A DNA stretch of 64,000 nt from assembly GCA_963839095.1 (NCBI GenBank), contig CAWIUF010000068.1, positions 266,563 through 330,562 on the forward strand, in the 5' to 3' direction. The notes under the pieces were generated by a model, which had not been told where the DNA came from, searched no databases, and saw nothing but the letters and a program-made list of their open reading frames with translations. Source of the DNA: Palsa-504 sp963839095. GTDB lineage: Bacteria; Actinomycetota; Actinomycetes; Streptosporangiales; Streptosporangiaceae. The translations under genes were made by a program, and so were the position numbers. This document shows, in pieces, positions 27,249-37,104 of this stretch (position 1 is its first letter; every line of letters begins with the position of its first letter).

Positions 27249-28973
27249 CTACTCTCGCGTCTCGATAGCTGCGGCCGGGATCTTCTGCTCGACGCCGTGT
27301 GACTCACGGCCCCACTTGATGTGCGGGTAGTGCGCCTCGAAGGCGGGCCGCTCGGACCGGATCCGCGGGATCCGGTAGAAGTTGTGCCGCGGCGGCGGGC
27401 AGGACGTCGCCCACTCGAGCGAGCTGGCGTAGCCCCACGGGTCTTCCTCGGTCACCTTCACCCCGTGCCGCCAGGTGATGTACACGTTCCAGAAGAACAT
27501 CAGCACGGACAGGGCGAGCAGCCAGGACCCGACGGTGGAGATGACGTTGAGCGTGGTCACGTTCCCGGGCAGGCCAGGGTAGTTGGCGGTGCGCCGTACC
27601 TGACCCTCGACGCCGGTCCAGTGCTGGACCAGGAACGTCATGTTGAACCCGATGAACATGACCCAGAACTGGACCTTGCCCAGCCGGCTGTTCAGCATCT
27701 TGCCGGTCATCTTCGGCCACCAGAAGTAGAACCCGGCGAACATCTCGAAGAGCACCGTGCCGGCCAGCACGTAGTGGAAGTGCGCGACCACGAAGTAGGA
27801 GTCGGACACCGCGAAGTCGAGCGGCGGCGAGGCCAGGATGATGCCGGTGACGCCGCCGAAGACGAACGTGATCAGGAAGCCGACCGTGTACAGCATCGGC
27901 GGCTCGAAGGTGAGCTGCCCCTTCCACATGGTGCCGATCCAGTTGAAGTACTTCACCCCGGTGGGCACCGCGATCAGGAACGTCATGAACGAGAAGAACG
28001 GCAGCAGCACCGCGCCGGTGGTGAACATGTGGTGCGCCCACACGGTCATCGACAGGCCGGCGATCGCGATGGTGGCGGCGATCAGCGTCTTGTAGCCGAA
28101 CAGCGGCTTGCGGCTGAACACCGGGATGATCTCGGTGGCGATGCCGAAGAAGGGCAGCGCCAGGATATAGACCTCGGGATGGCCGAAGAACCAGAACAGG
28201 TTCTGCCACATGATCGCCCCGCCGCTCTGGGCGTCGAAGACGTGCGCGCCGAGGCGCCGGTCGACCTCGAGCACGAGCAGCGCGGCGGCCAGCACCGGGA
28301 AGGCCATCAGCACCAGCATCGAGGTGAGCAGCGCGTTCCAGGTGAACATCGGCATCCGGAACATCGTCATGCCCGGCGCGCGCATGCAGAAGATCGTGGT
28401 GACGAAGTTGACCCCGCCCAGGATGGTGCCCAGGCCGGACAGCACCAGGCCCATGATCCACATGTCGGCGCCGATCCCGGGCGAGTAGATCGCGCTGGTC
28501 AGCGGCGAGTAGGCGTACCAGCCGAACGCCGCCGAGCCGCCCGGGGTGAGGAAGCTGCCCAGCAGGATCAGCCCGCCGAACGTGAACATGTAGTAGCTCA
28601 GCAGGTTGAGCCGCGGGAACGCCACGTCGGGCGCGCCGATCTGCAGCGGCACCAGCTCGTTCGCGAACCCGACGAACAGCGGGGTGGCGAACAGCAGCAG
28701 CATGAGCGTGCCGTGCATGGTGAACAGCTCGTTGTACTGCTGATCGGACACCACGTGCTGGTTCGGGCCGAGCAGCTGGATCCGGATGAGGAGCGCCATG
28801 ACGCCGGCGACCAGGAAGAAGAAGAACGACGTGATCAGGTACAGGTGCCCGATGATCTTGTGGTCGGTGGAGGACAGCCAGCCCGCGAGGATGTTGCCCT
28901 TGCGCTCGGTCTTCGGCGTGACGTAGGCACTGACCGGGCTCGCGGGCTGGGCCGGATGTTCGATCGTGCTCAC
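27249..28973 (-). CDS. ctaD: Cytochrome c oxidase subunit I
   Basis: Catalytic haem a/a3-CuB subunit, 574 aa with 12 membrane helices. Seen: TMHGTLMLLLF (haem a His), HPEVYILALPFFG with the Tyr-His cross-link region, WAHHMFTTG (CuB His pair) and VAHFHYVLAGT (haem a3/haem a His). Starts at GTG 28973 (VSTIEHPAQPAS), which overlaps the ctaC stop as GTGA. ctaF follows after 9 bp. Intact in this sequence. Confidence 0.96.
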   Translation of the reverse strand: MSTIEHPAQPASPVSAYVTPKTERKGNILAGWLSSTDHKIIGHLYLITSFFFFLVAGVMALLIRIQLLGPNQHVVSDQQYNELFTMHGTLMLLLFATPLFVGFANELVPLQIGAPDVAFPRLNLLSYYMFTFGGLILLGSFLTPGGSAAFGWYAYSPLTSAIYSPGIGADMWIMGLVLSGLGTILGGVNFVTTIFCMRAPGMTMFRMPMFTWNALLTSMLVLMAFPVLAAALLVLEVDRRLGAHVFDAQSGGAIMWQNLFWFFGHPEVYILALPFFGIATEIIPVFSRKPLFGYKTLIAATIAIAGLSMTVWAHHMFTTGAVLLPFFSFMTFLIAVPTGVKYFNWIGTMWKGQLTFEPPMLYTVGFLITFVFGGVTGIILASPPLDFAVSDSYFVVAHFHYVLAGTVLFEMFAGFYFWWPKMTGKMLNSRLGKVQFWVMFIGFNMTFLVQHWTGVEGQVRRTANYPGLPGNVTTLNVISTVGSWLLALSVLMFFWNVYITWRHGVKVTEEDPWGYASSLEWATSCPPPRHNFYRIPRIRSERPAFEAHYPHIKWGRESHGVEQKIPAAAIETRE

Positions 28974-29811
28974 TGAGTGCTCCCGGATGAACTCTGCGCC
29001 GCCTGTTGCGCGGATGATGTACGCCTGGAACTGCTGCGGGGTCACGACCTTCAGGGTAAACAGCATCTTGCTGTGGTACAGGCCGCACAGCTCGCTGCAG
29101 TGCCCGAGGAAGGTCCCCGTCTTCGTGGCGGTGATCGTGAAGTGGTTCGGGTGGCCGGGGATGACGTCGCGCTTGAACAGGAACTCGGGCACCCAGAACG
29201 CGTGGATGACGTCCTGCGAGGTCAGGTTGAACTGGACCGTCTCCCCCGTCGGGGATCTCCAGCACCGGCAGCGGACCCTCGCCGTACATGTTGCCGGTGT
29301 CGGTCACCGGCTCCCCGGTCGAGGTCACCTTGTACTGCGGGTAGCTGAACTGCCAGCTCCACTGGAACCCGAGCACGTCCACCGTGACCGCGGGCTTCTT
29401 CGGCAACTTGTCGATGTAGTTCTCGTCCTTCGCGGTGAAGTAGAAGAGCACCGCGATCAGCACGAACGGCACCGCCGTGTACATGATCTCGATCGGCATG
29501 TTGTAGCGCGCCTGCGGCGGCAGCTTGTCGCCGCGCTTGCGGTGGAAGACCACCGCCCACAAGACCAGTCCCCAGATCAGCGCGCAGACGGCGAAGGCCG
29601 CGATCCACGACCCCTGCCACAGGGTCAGGACCGTCTTGCCCTGCTGGGTTATCGGGTCGGGGAACCCGAGCCGGGTGAATGTGTTGTTCGTGCACCCGGT
29701 CAGACCGAGGACCACAAAGGTAAGCGCGACCGTCATGCCGGCCGCGCGAGCGGCGCGGGACCGGCCCGGACGGGGCTTACTAGCGCCCTGTTCGGCGTTA
29801 TCGGTAGTCAA
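28970..29811 (-). CDS. ctaC: Cytochrome c oxidase subunit II, two frameshifts
   Basis: CuA-containing lipoprotein subunit. Signal with lipobox VVLGLTGC (Cys near residue 40), two membrane helices, and the CuA domain with GHCSELCGLYHSKM. Extra bases at about 29252 (EIP must join TGETVQFNL) and about 29012 (AYII must join AQQAAQSSSGSTQ) break the frame; removing both gives 279 aa and a stop that overlaps the ctaD start. Start is TTG 29811 with GAGGAAGG about 10 bp upstream. Receives electrons from QcrC in the supercomplex. Confidence 0.92.
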
Positions 29812-29987
29812 GGCGAGGGCCTTCCTCGGTTCTGCTACAACGTGTCGTGCAAACAGTATCGCGCGTCGCGGGCGAGGCAGCTAGGACCCCACATGTTTGC
29901 GTCATCTTTGCGTGGCGCGAGCGTACCGCCAGCCGGGACGGGCATGATGGAGAGCGTGAGGGTGTGCTCGCGGGCGGGAGGGACGGC

Positions 29988-30406
29988 GTGACCGGGCGCC
30001 GGACTCGCCTGTTCGGGCGCGCCCCGGCGGGGCGGCCGACAGCGGGCGGCCAGCAGCGGGCGGCCAGCCGGACCGGCCGGCCGACGAGACCGCACCCGTC
30101 CGGTCAGCAGCGGCCGAACGGGCTGAGTTCTCCGTTCCGCCGCCGGCCGCTGCCCTGGTCATCGACGCCCTGGGCCGCAAGTGCCCGATCCCCATCATCA
30201 TGCTCGCGGAGCAGATCAGGGACATTCCCCTGGGCGCGGTGGTCGCGGTGCTCGCCGACGACCCGGCCGCCTACACCGACATTCCGTCCTGGTGCACGAT
30301 GAAGGCGCACGAGTTCGTCGCCCATCAGGAGCTTCCGCAGGGCGGCTGGGCCCTGTTCATCCGCCGCAGGCTGTTATCGCCCGGGCCGGCCCTCAGCTCG
30401 GCTTGA
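29988..30406 (+). CDS. TusA/SirA-like sulfur-carrier domain protein, frameshifted
   Basis: The TusA-family core is clear from about 30155: VIDALGRKCPIPIIMLAEQI with the Cys-Pro active site, then ADDPAAYTDIPSWCTMKAHEF and WALFIRR. No start exists in that frame. The GTG at 29988 has an ideal GGGAGG site, but is one frame away; a missing base within the low-complexity Arg/Pro/Gly region (about 30000-30140) would join them, giving 139 aa. Function would be sulfur transfer or redox signalling. Its 3' end overlaps the CtaG-like gene by 14 bp, tail to tail. Confidence 0.68.
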
Positions 30407-31475
30407 ACCGGCTGGTGAAGCGCGGGTCGTCTTCCCACCAGGGCTTTTCTTCCCCGGCTGGCTCCTCGCCGGTGGCCGCCGCGGTGGTCTCGAGCGCTGC
30501 CGTCCTGAGCGCCGCGTCCCTGGCGTCCAGATCGGCGTCGATCCGGGCCGCGTCGGACTCGTCCTCGCGCATCAGCTGGATCAGCTGCGCGGCCAGGAAC
30601 GGCAGGCCGACGAGATCGCCGAGGATCCACAGCGCTCCCCCGCCGATGATCTGGTCCGACTGCAGGCTCGGCCCCCAGGGCCGGGCCAGCGCGTGGTACC
30701 AGGCCGCGCCGATGAGGTTCTGGTCGGCGATGATGGCGAGCCCGATGAACGCGTCGCCGATCACCTCGGCGCCGGTGATCCACATCGAGACCGCGTAGGA
30801 GTACTCCTTCGGCACCGGGTCGACGCGGAGCAGCGTCCAGAAGAACGCGAAGCCCGGCGCCAGCAGCGCCAGGTAGGTCAGCTCCCGGATCGCGCCGCTG
30901 TGGAAGGTCGCCGTGTACCACGACGTGAAGTACATGACGAAGGGCACGGCCACCAGCGCGAACGTGGTGATCGCGGGGAACGTGAGGATCCGGGCCGGGC
31001 GCGAGGCGATGATCGCCGTCAGGCGCGCGCCCGCCCGGGGGAAGACCGCGATGAACAGGCTGATCGGCCGGCCGAGGGCGAGGAACAGCGGGGCCACCAG
31101 GACGAGCAGGACCGTCTGGATGGCCCGGGCGGAGAACAGCACCTGCTGGTAGGCGCCGATGAAGGACATCGTGGCGATGACCCAGAAGCCCAGCCCCAGG
31201 CCGAGGAACCAGATCCGCCGCGCCACCGGCCAGTCCCCCAGCCTGCGCGCCCCGGCGATGTAGCCGCCGCCGAGGATCAGCACCAGCGCCAGCATCGGCG
31301 GGTCCAGCGTCCACTCGGTGAACGCCCGGGCCACGGTCAAGGCCGGCGGCCCGTGGTATCCGGACGCCAGTGAATAGCCCACGCCCGCCGCCGTGTTCCA
31401 TGCCAGCCACGCTACCGCCCGCCAGCCGCCGCGGTGGCGGTGCCCCCGGTACGCAGACGGTACCCGGGGGCACAC
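30393..31475 (-). CDS. CtaG-type cytochrome c oxidase assembly protein
   Basis: Membrane protein of the caa3-CtaG family with about seven helices, thought to help build the copper centre of the oxidase. Typical are FTEWTLDPPMLALVLILGGGY, FIGAYQQVLFSARAIQTVLL and WYHALARPWGPSLQSDQIIGGGALWILGDLVGLP with several His residues. The C-terminal 80 residues are charged and disordered. The GTG at 31475 lacks a ribosome site; GTG 31382 (VGYSLASGYHG) is an alternative start. Lies near ctaC-ctaD-ctaF, which supports the role. Confidence 0.83.
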   Translation of the reverse strand: MCPRVPSAYRGHRHRGGWRAVAWLAWNTAAGVGYSLASGYHGPPALTVARAFTEWTLDPPMLALVLILGGGYIAGARRLGDWPVARRIWFLGLGLGFWVIATMSFIGAYQQVLFSARAIQTVLLVLVAPLFLALGRPISLFIAVFPRAGARLTAIIASRPARILTFPAITTFALVAVPFVMYFTSWYTATFHSGAIRELTYLALLAPGFAFFWTLLRVDPVPKEYSYAVSMWITGAEVIGDAFIGLAIIADQNLIGAAWYHALARPWGPSLQSDQIIGGGALWILGDLVGLPFLAAQLIQLMREDESDAARIDADLDARDAALRTAALETTAAATGEEPAGEEKPWWEDDPRFTSRFKPS

Positions 31476-31505
31476 CGAGCAAATGCGGGGCGGGGGCGGG
31501 GCGGG

Positions 31506-32162
31506 TTACTGGCTGCTGGCGCCGGAGCGGACGGGGGCGATGAACAGGGTCTGCACGGACTTGCCGCAGCCGTAGGAGGTGTCGGGCAGGTAGACGGCGG
31601 TGAACTGGTTGGGCGGGAAGACCTTCAGGTCCGACGCCTTGGCGGGCGAGCAGGTCGGGCTCGGGAAGTTCAGCGCGTCCACGATCTGCAGCTGGGCGTT
31701 GGCGGTCGCGCCGGGGGCCAGCGTGACGGTCGCCGCCGGGGCGCCGGTGGTGCTGCGCTTGGCGGCCAGGCCGAGCTGCTGGTGCGACGGCCCGGAGACC
31801 AGGGAGACGCCCGGATAGCCGGTCAGCGTGCAGGAGCTGCCCGAGGTGTTGGTGAAATCGATGGTCTGGTAGACGCCGCCGGCGTAGCCGTCGGAGGCCC
31901 CCAGCTTGACCTGCAGCGCGCTGGTCGCGCAGGCCGTCGAACCGGCCGCCGAAGACGAGGACGGCGCCACCACGGCCGGGGTATTGCTGCTGCTGGCGGC
32001 CGGGGCGCTCGGGCTGGCGGTGACGGTGGTGGCGGAGCCGGCCGCGGGCGGCTGGCTGCTGGTCCCCGAGGACGCGCAGCCGGCCAGCGCCACGGCGCAG
32101 ATCAGCGGGCCGGCCGCGAGGGCGGCGGCCCGGCCGGAGACGGGGCGGCCGAAGAGATGCAT
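31506..32162 (-). CDS. Secreted lipoprotein with DUF4232 domain
   Basis: Exported protein, 218 aa. Lipobox VALAGC near residue 29 follows a basic and hydrophobic signal; a Ser/Ala/Thr/Pro-rich linker runs to about residue 75; the DUF4232 domain starts at CATSALQVKLGASDG and contains the paired cysteines typical of the family (SSCTLTGYPG, SPTC, SYGCG). Such proteins are abundant at the actinomycete surface with no known biochemical role. 4 bp downstream of the secreted-protein gene, so the two form an operon. Confidence 0.83.
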   Translation of the reverse strand: MHLFGRPVSGRAAALAAGPLICAVALAGCASSGTSSQPPAAGSATTVTASPSAPAASSSNTPAVVAPSSSSAAGSTACATSALQVKLGASDGYAGGVYQTIDFTNTSGSSCTLTGYPGVSLVSGPSHQQLGLAAKRSTTGAPAATVTLAPGATANAQLQIVDALNFPSPTCSPAKASDLKVFPPNQFTAVYLPDTSYGCGKSVQTLFIAPVRSGASSQ

Positions 32163-32165
32163 GGC

Positions 32166-32666
32166 TCAGGCTCCCTTGGAGGATGTGACCAGCGGGAAAG
32201 TCTGCGTCACTGGGGCGTATACCCACTTGTGGTGCACGGCATCGTAGTAGCCCGGACGCTGGCCGGGGAGGATCAGCGTCAGCTTCGTGTAGGCGTGCTC
32301 GCCGGATCCGACCGCCTTGCTGCCCCACAGGACAACCAGGGCGGGATAGCGGTGGAAGTGCCCGGCGGCGCAATAGGGCGTGCAGTCGTTCTGCACCAGC
32401 GTGCCCTTCGCGCTGGCCAGGCCGGGGCCCCAGGCGCTCCAGGTCAGCTTGGCCAGAGCGGAGTTGTCGTCGGCACAGGCGAGAACGAAGCTCTTCGGCC
32501 GGACCATGGCGTGCTGGCCGGGGCAGTCGAAGACCACCGTCCGGACCGCCGGGGCGGCAGCAGGATGCGCGGTGGCGGCTTGCGCCGAACCGCTCAGGGT
32601 CAATCCGGTGATAGTCAGCGCAGCCGCGGCCAAAGTGAGTACAGCGATGAGCCAAGTACGTTTCAC
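32166..32666 (-). CDS. Secreted protein of unknown function, 166 aa
   Basis: Signal peptide (residues 1-30, ending SAQAATA) followed by a beta-rich domain with four cysteines: FDCPGQ, VLACADDN and NDCTPYCAAGHFHRYP. The pattern of a WSAWGPGLA segment followed by CTPYCAAGHFHxYP is common among actinobacterial secreted proteins of unknown role; I do not know a function. Start ATG 32666. Probably cotranscribed with the downstream DUF4232 lipoprotein gene. Confidence 0.78.
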   Translation of the reverse strand: MKRTWLIAVLTLAAAALTITGLTLSGSAQAATAHPAAAPAVRTVVFDCPGQHAMVRPKSFVLACADDNSALAKLTWSAWGPGLASAKGTLVQNDCTPYCAAGHFHRYPALVVLWGSKAVGSGEHAYTKLTLILPGQRPGYYDAVHHKWVYAPVTQTFPLVTSSKGA

Positions 32667-32796
32667 GACGTCTCCTCAACAACGAAAATTCTTTACATAC
32701 GGTGGAGACGCCGCACGGGGGCTTCGGGTTGGGCCGAAAATGACGAGCTGGGTCACCCGGGGCGGGAGACCCAGCTCGTTCGGCTGAAAAATGGGC

Positions 32797-33778
32797 TCAG
32801 GCGGGCAGGTGGGATGTGACCTCAGCCGCCGCCGTGTCGCCGTACGCCGCCGCGAACCGGTCGGCCAGCGGGCCGGATTTGAGGGCGTACTCCTGCCCGC
32901 CGGCCACCTCGAGGGCGTGCACGGCCATCAGGTTGCCCAGCTGCGCCGCGCGCTCCAGCGACAGCCCCCAGGCCACCGCGGCCAGGAAGCCGGAACGGAA
33001 TGCGTCGCCGGAGCCCGTCGGGTCGGCGGGCTGGGCGTCCGGTACCGAGGGCACCGTGATCGGCGGCTCACCCTGCTGCTCGATCCGGGCGCCGCCCGGG
33101 CCGAGGGTGGTGATCCTGACGCCGACCCGGGCCAGGATCTCCGCGCTGCCCCAGCCGGACTTGCGCTCGATCAGGGCTTCCTCGTACTCGTTGCCGAACA
33201 GGTAGTCCGCGCCGTCGACCAGCGAACGGATCTGCTCGTCGTCGAAGAGCCGGGCTAGCTGCTGCGACGGGTCGGCGGCGAACGGCAGGCCGGCCTCGCG
33301 GCAGTCGGCGGTATACGCCACCATGGCACCGGGATCGCCGGCCCCGATCAGGACCAGGTCGATACCGCCGTGCTCGGCCGCCAGCGGCCCGAGCTTGATC
33401 TCGGCATCTTCGCTCATCGCGCCGGCGTAGAACGATCCGATCTGGTTGCCGTCCTCATCGGTGGTGCAGACGAAGCGCGCGGTGTGCTTGAGCACCGACT
33501 CCCGTACGCCCGCCGTGCGGACGCCGTGAGCCTCCAGCCACTGCCGGTAGTCCTCGAAGTCAGCTCCCGACCGAGCCGACGAGCAACGGCCGCAGGCCGA
33601 GTACGCCCAGCCCGAAGGCGATGTTGCCCGCCACCCCGCCCCGGCGGATGTCCAGCTCATCGACCAGGAACGACAGCGAGACACGGTCGAGCTTGTCCGC
33701 GATCAGCTGGTCGGTGAACTTGCCGGGAAACGTCATCAGGTGGTCGGTCGCAATCGACCCCGTTACGGCGATACGCAC
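32797..33778 (-). CDS. PfkB-family carbohydrate/adenosine kinase, one frameshift
   Basis: Ribokinase-family enzyme. N-terminus MRIAVTGSIATDHLM, the RRGGVAGNIAFGLGVLG sugar-binding loop and the C-terminal anion-hole motif PTGSGDAFRSGF with catalytic Asp are present. An extra base near 33565 separates LLVGSVG from ADFEDYRQWLEAHG; corrected length 326 aa. The position between ctaC-region genes and erpA matches adenosine kinase (AdoK/CbhK) of mycobacteria, so adenosine is the favoured substrate, by synteny only. Confidence 0.82.
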
Positions 33779-33805
33779 GGCGTAACCTTATCCCCCCGGC
33801 CGCCG

Positions 33806-34156
33806 TCAGTGGAACGAGTCGCCGCAGGCGCAAGAACCCGTCGCGTTCGGGTTGTCGATGGTGAAGCCCTGCTTCTCGATCGTGTCGACGAAGTCGATGG
33901 TCGCGCCCATCAGGTACGGGGCGCTCATCTTGTCGGTCACGACCTGGACGCCGCCGAAGTCGGTGACGATGTCGCCGTCGATGGCGCGCTCGTCGAAGTA
34001 GAGCTGGTACTTAAGCCCCGAGCAGCCGCCCGGCTGCACCGCGATACGCAGCTTGAGGTCGTCGCGGCCCTCTTGCGCGAGCAGCGCGCTCACCTTGCCC
34101 GCCGCGCCCTCGGTCAGGACGATCCCCTGCGTGGTGGCCTCTTGCTGAACAGTCAC
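33806..34156 (-). CDS. erpA: Iron-sulfur cluster insertion protein ErpA/IscA type
   Basis: A-type carrier that delivers Fe-S clusters to apoproteins. The three ligand cysteines are in GGCSGL and the C-terminal GSCACGDSFH. Length 116 aa and start ATG 34156 (MTVQQEATTQGIVLTEGAA) are normal. Located 27 bp upstream of the adenosine-kinase-like gene, same strand, as in mycobacteria; its likely clients include the respiratory Rieske protein. Confidence 0.93.
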   Translation of the reverse strand: MTVQQEATTQGIVLTEGAAGKVSALLAQEGRDDLKLRIAVQPGGCSGLKYQLYFDERAIDGDIVTDFGGVQVVTDKMSAPYLMGATIDFVDTIEKQGFTIDNPNATGSCACGDSFH

Positions 34157-34292
34157 TTTAGCTCCCGCCTAGTTCATGTGCCGCTGGTTGACGGACCGCG
34201 CCGGGCGGCCATGGCGTTGCTCCAACCTGCAGTCCAACGATATGCGCTGCGGACGCATTCCAGCCACTGCTGAGGTATGGCTCACAAACCCT

Positions 34293-34874
34293 TTACAAAC
34301 CGGGAGCGCCCCAGACCGGAAACCACCGGGCCAGGTCCGGCTCCCACTTCAGGTCGCTGCCGATGACGCTCTTGGCCTGCAGTTCGAGCGCGTTGTCGCG
34401 GCGCTCGCCGGCCAGCGGGGCGAACGGGTAGAACGAGCCCCGCTTGTACAGGTAGATGAGGGCGAGGCGGCGCTCCTGCTCGTCCCGGAAGGCGACCAGG
34501 GTGCAGAGCAGCTGCGGCCCGAAGCCGTTGTCCACCAGCGAGGAGTTGACCGCGTGCAGGTCGGTGACCAGCGCCTCGAGCTCGTTCGACATCCGCGAGC
34601 TGACCAGCCAGGTGAAGCCGTAGTCATCCTTGGTCGCCTCGACCGGCAGGCCGCCCTCGGCGTGCGCGCTGGAGTTGAGCAGGTCCTGCACGTCCTTCTG
34701 GACGTCGGAGAAGGACCGGCCCTCGACCGGGCGGAAGCAGACCGAGCCGGATCCAGTGGGCTTGAATCCGGCTCCCGCGTCCAGCGTGACCGCCGCCGAC
34801 GGCAGCGCGAACAGGTCGTCCAGCTTGGGCTGGACCGGCTTGGTCCGGCCGAGCAGCGCGTCGAGGAAGCCCAC
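34293..34874 (-). CDS. PspA-associated protein PspAB
   Basis: Cytoplasmic protein, 193 aa, of the PspAB family found with PspA in actinobacteria. Begins MGFLDALLGRTKPVQPKLD and ends with LKWEPDLARWFPVWGAPGL, both typical. It has no membrane segment or known catalytic motif. Lies 12 bp downstream of htpX, and pspAA/pspA are the next genes on the same strand, so it probably belongs to an envelope-stress gene group. Confidence 0.88.
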   Translation of the reverse strand: MGFLDALLGRTKPVQPKLDDLFALPSAAVTLDAGAGFKPTGSGSVCFRPVEGRSFSDVQKDVQDLLNSSAHAEGGLPVEATKDDYGFTWLVSSRMSNELEALVTDLHAVNSSLVDNGFGPQLLCTLVAFRDEQERRLALIYLYKRGSFYPFAPLAGERRDNALELQAKSVIGSDLKWEPDLARWFPVWGAPGL

Positions 34875-34886
34875 GAACGTCCCTTG

Positions 34887-35876
34887 CTACTTGTCGAGGC
34901 TGGTGCCGGAGATCCCGCCGAGCTGCTGCTGGATCTTGTCGAGCTCGGCCAGCCGGCGCTCGAGGGTCGGGTGGGTGGAGAACAGGTTGGCCAGCTTGCC
35001 CCCGCCGGCGCCGACGCCGTGCAGGCTCATCGCCGGCGCGAAGAAGAACGCGTTCAGCGGCTGCGCGGTGCGCAGGTCCCTGGTCGGGATCCGGCCGATG
35101 TCGCCGGTGACCTTGACCAGCGCGGACGCCAGCTTGCTGGGCTGGCCGGTGAGCATCGCGCCGCTGCGGTCGGCCGACAGCTCGCGGTACCGGGACAGCA
35201 GCCTGATCAGCACGAAGCTGACGGCGTAGACGACCGCGCTGACCACCATGAGGATCAGCAGGATCGGCAGGGCGTTCTGGTTGTTGTTGTCGCGGCGGCC
35301 GCCGCCGCCGAACAGCTCGCCGTAGAAGGCGATCCTGACCAGCAGCGCGGCGATGATGGCCAGGAACGACGCGATCGTCATGACCTGGACGTCCTTGTGG
35401 GCCACGTGCGACATCTCGTGGGCGAGGACGCCCTCGAGCTCGTCGTTGTCCAGCCGGCGCATGATCCCCCGGGTCGCGCAGACCACGGCGTGGTCGGCGT
35501 TACGGCCGGTGGCGAACGCGTTCGGCATGTCGGTCTCGGCGATCGCGACCCGCGGCTTGGGCATGTCGGCCAGCGCGCACAGCCGGTCCACGATCGCGTG
35601 CAGCCGCCGCTCGTCTTCGCCGTCGGTCGGGCTGACCTCGTGCGCGCCCGCCGTGCGGAGCGCGATCTTGTCCGAGTAGAACAGCGACCCGATCGCGAAG
35701 CCCCCGCCCAGGACCACCGCGAAGAACACGATCGCGGTACTGGACGCGCCGTACGCGGTCCCGATCCCGATGATCGCGGCGATGAAAGCGACGAATACCA
35801 GCCCGAGCAGGAACATGGTCGCGGTCATCCGCACCGTGAGTCCCCGGTCGGGCGCATACCTGGTCCGCGCCGCCAT
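34887..35876 (-). CDS. htpX: HtpX-type membrane zinc metalloprotease
   Basis: Membrane-bound M48 protease, 329 aa, involved in membrane protein quality control. The zinc motif HEMSH (about residue 155) with a later ligand in the ELSADRSG segment, plus four hydrophobic segments, are present, and NAFATGRN precedes the active site as in the family. Upstream of pspAB (12 bp). Start ATG 35876 (MAARTRYAPDRGLTVRM) with GGAGG just upstream. Confidence 0.94.
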   Translation of the reverse strand: MAARTRYAPDRGLTVRMTATMFLLGLVFVAFIAAIIGIGTAYGASSTAIVFFAVVLGGGFAIGSLFYSDKIALRTAGAHEVSPTDGEDERRLHAIVDRLCALADMPKPRVAIAETDMPNAFATGRNADHAVVCATRGIMRRLDNDELEGVLAHEMSHVAHKDVQVMTIASFLAIIAALLVRIAFYGELFGGGGRRDNNNQNALPILLILMVVSAVVYAVSFVLIRLLSRYRELSADRSGAMLTGQPSKLASALVKVTGDIGRIPTRDLRTAQPLNAFFFAPAMSLHGVGAGGGKLANLFSTHPTLERRLAELDKIQQQLGGISGTSLDK

Positions 35877-36014
35877 GGCGCCACCTCCGTTCGGCCCCGG
35901 CCGGTTGTGCCGACCGGAGGCCAGAAGCCTTTTCCCCTAATGCGAATCTACCCGTACAACGCTGTACGCCAGCCGAACGTTACCCGTGGGTACGCTGCGG
36001 GTTGACTCCTGAGA

Positions 36015-36293
36015 TCAGCCGGGGATGAGACCGTCGTCGGTAAGCAGCTTGCGTACCTCGTCCATGCTCGAATCCGCGGACGGGAGGATCAGGTCCGACG
36101 GCTCGAGGGTGTCCGCGGGCACCGGTGAGCCGAGCGCGCGGACCTGGTCGAGCAGGCCGTGCAGGGCAGCGGTGAACGCGGTCTCGTCGTTGCGCTCGAC
36201 CGCCGCCTCGAGCTGGGTGTCCAGCTTGTTCAGCTCGACGGTGGCGGCCTCATCGACGTTGAACTGGCCCTCGCCCAGGATCCTGACGATCAT
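36015..36293 (-). CDS. PspA-associated protein PspAA
   Basis: Small acidic protein, 92 aa, starting MIVRILGEGQFNVDEAA at ATG 36293 and ending LLTDDGLIPG, as expected for PspAA. It probably acts with PspA in membrane-stress response. The start overlaps the corrected stop of pspA (ATGA, 36290-36293). Confidence 0.9.
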   Translation of the reverse strand: MIVRILGEGQFNVDEAATVELNKLDTQLEAAVERNDETAFTAALHGLLDQVRALGSPVPADTLEPSDLILPSADSSMDEVRKLLTDDGLIPG

Positions 36294-37104
36294 GGGCGAT
36301 CGTCCTGCGGCTCGGCGGCGGGCAGCTCGGTCGCCGGGACGCTGGCCGGCTGGGCCTGCGCCTGCGGCGTTGCCGTTGGAACCCTCGAGCTGCTTGGGGG
36401 CGCTCGTGGCGATCTCGCCCTTGAGCCTGCTCAGCTCGCTCTCGACGTCGCTGCTGGCGGACATCATGTCGAGCTCGGCTCTGGATGTCGTCGCGGCGGC
36501 CGCCGACGGCATCATCGAGCGCGCCGGAGGCCATCAGCTCGTCGATCGCGCCCGCGCGAGCCTGCATCTGGGCCGTCTTGTCCTCGGCCCGCTGGATCGC
36601 CATGCCGACGTCGCCCATCTCCTCGGAGATGCCGGAGAACGCCTCGTTGATCCTGGTCTGGGCCTCGGCCGCGGTGTAGGTGGCCTTGATGGTCTCCTTC
36701 CTGGTACGGAAGGCGTCCACCTTGGACTGCAGCCGCTGGGAGGCGACCGTCAGCTTCTCCTCCTCGGCCTGCAGCTGGGCGTACTGCGCCTGCAGTTCGT
36801 TCAGCTGGCCCTGCGCCGACGACTTGCGCTCGAGCGCGTTCCGGGCGAGGTCCTCGCGGCCCATCCCGAGCGCCTTGCGCGCCTGGTCCTCGAGCTTGCT
36901 CGAGGACTGCTGGAGCTGGTTCATCTGCAGCTCGACGCGCTTGCGCGACGTGGCGACATCCGCGACCCCACGGCGGACCTTCGTCAGCAATTCGAGCTGC
37001 CGCTGGTAGGAGTAGTCCAGGGTCTCACGAGGGTCTTCCATCTTGTCCAGGGCCTTATTGGCCTTGGCCTTGAAGACCAGTTGTACTCGCTTCATCACGC
37101 CCAT
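36290..37104 (-). CDS. pspA: Phage-shock-protein A homologue (PspA/IM30), two frameshifts
   Basis: Coiled-coil membrane-binding protein, 270 aa after correction, which forms ESCRT-III-like assemblies on stressed membranes. Seen: ANKALDKMEDPRETLDYSYQ, KVRRGVADVATSRKRVELQMNQL and RKALGMGREDLARNALERK. Extra bases at about 36480 (DDIQ to AELDMMSASS) and about 36362 (NAAG to QAQPASVPATEL) hide the true end EPQDDRP. Start ATG 37104 (MGVMKRVQLVFKAK) matches homologues; the upstream in-frame start at 37143 adds unrelated residues. Confidence 0.9.

Noticed and set aside
27321..28976. Long plus-strand reading opposite ctaD
   Set aside because: It is a high-GC shadow of ctaD with no start context or family resemblance.
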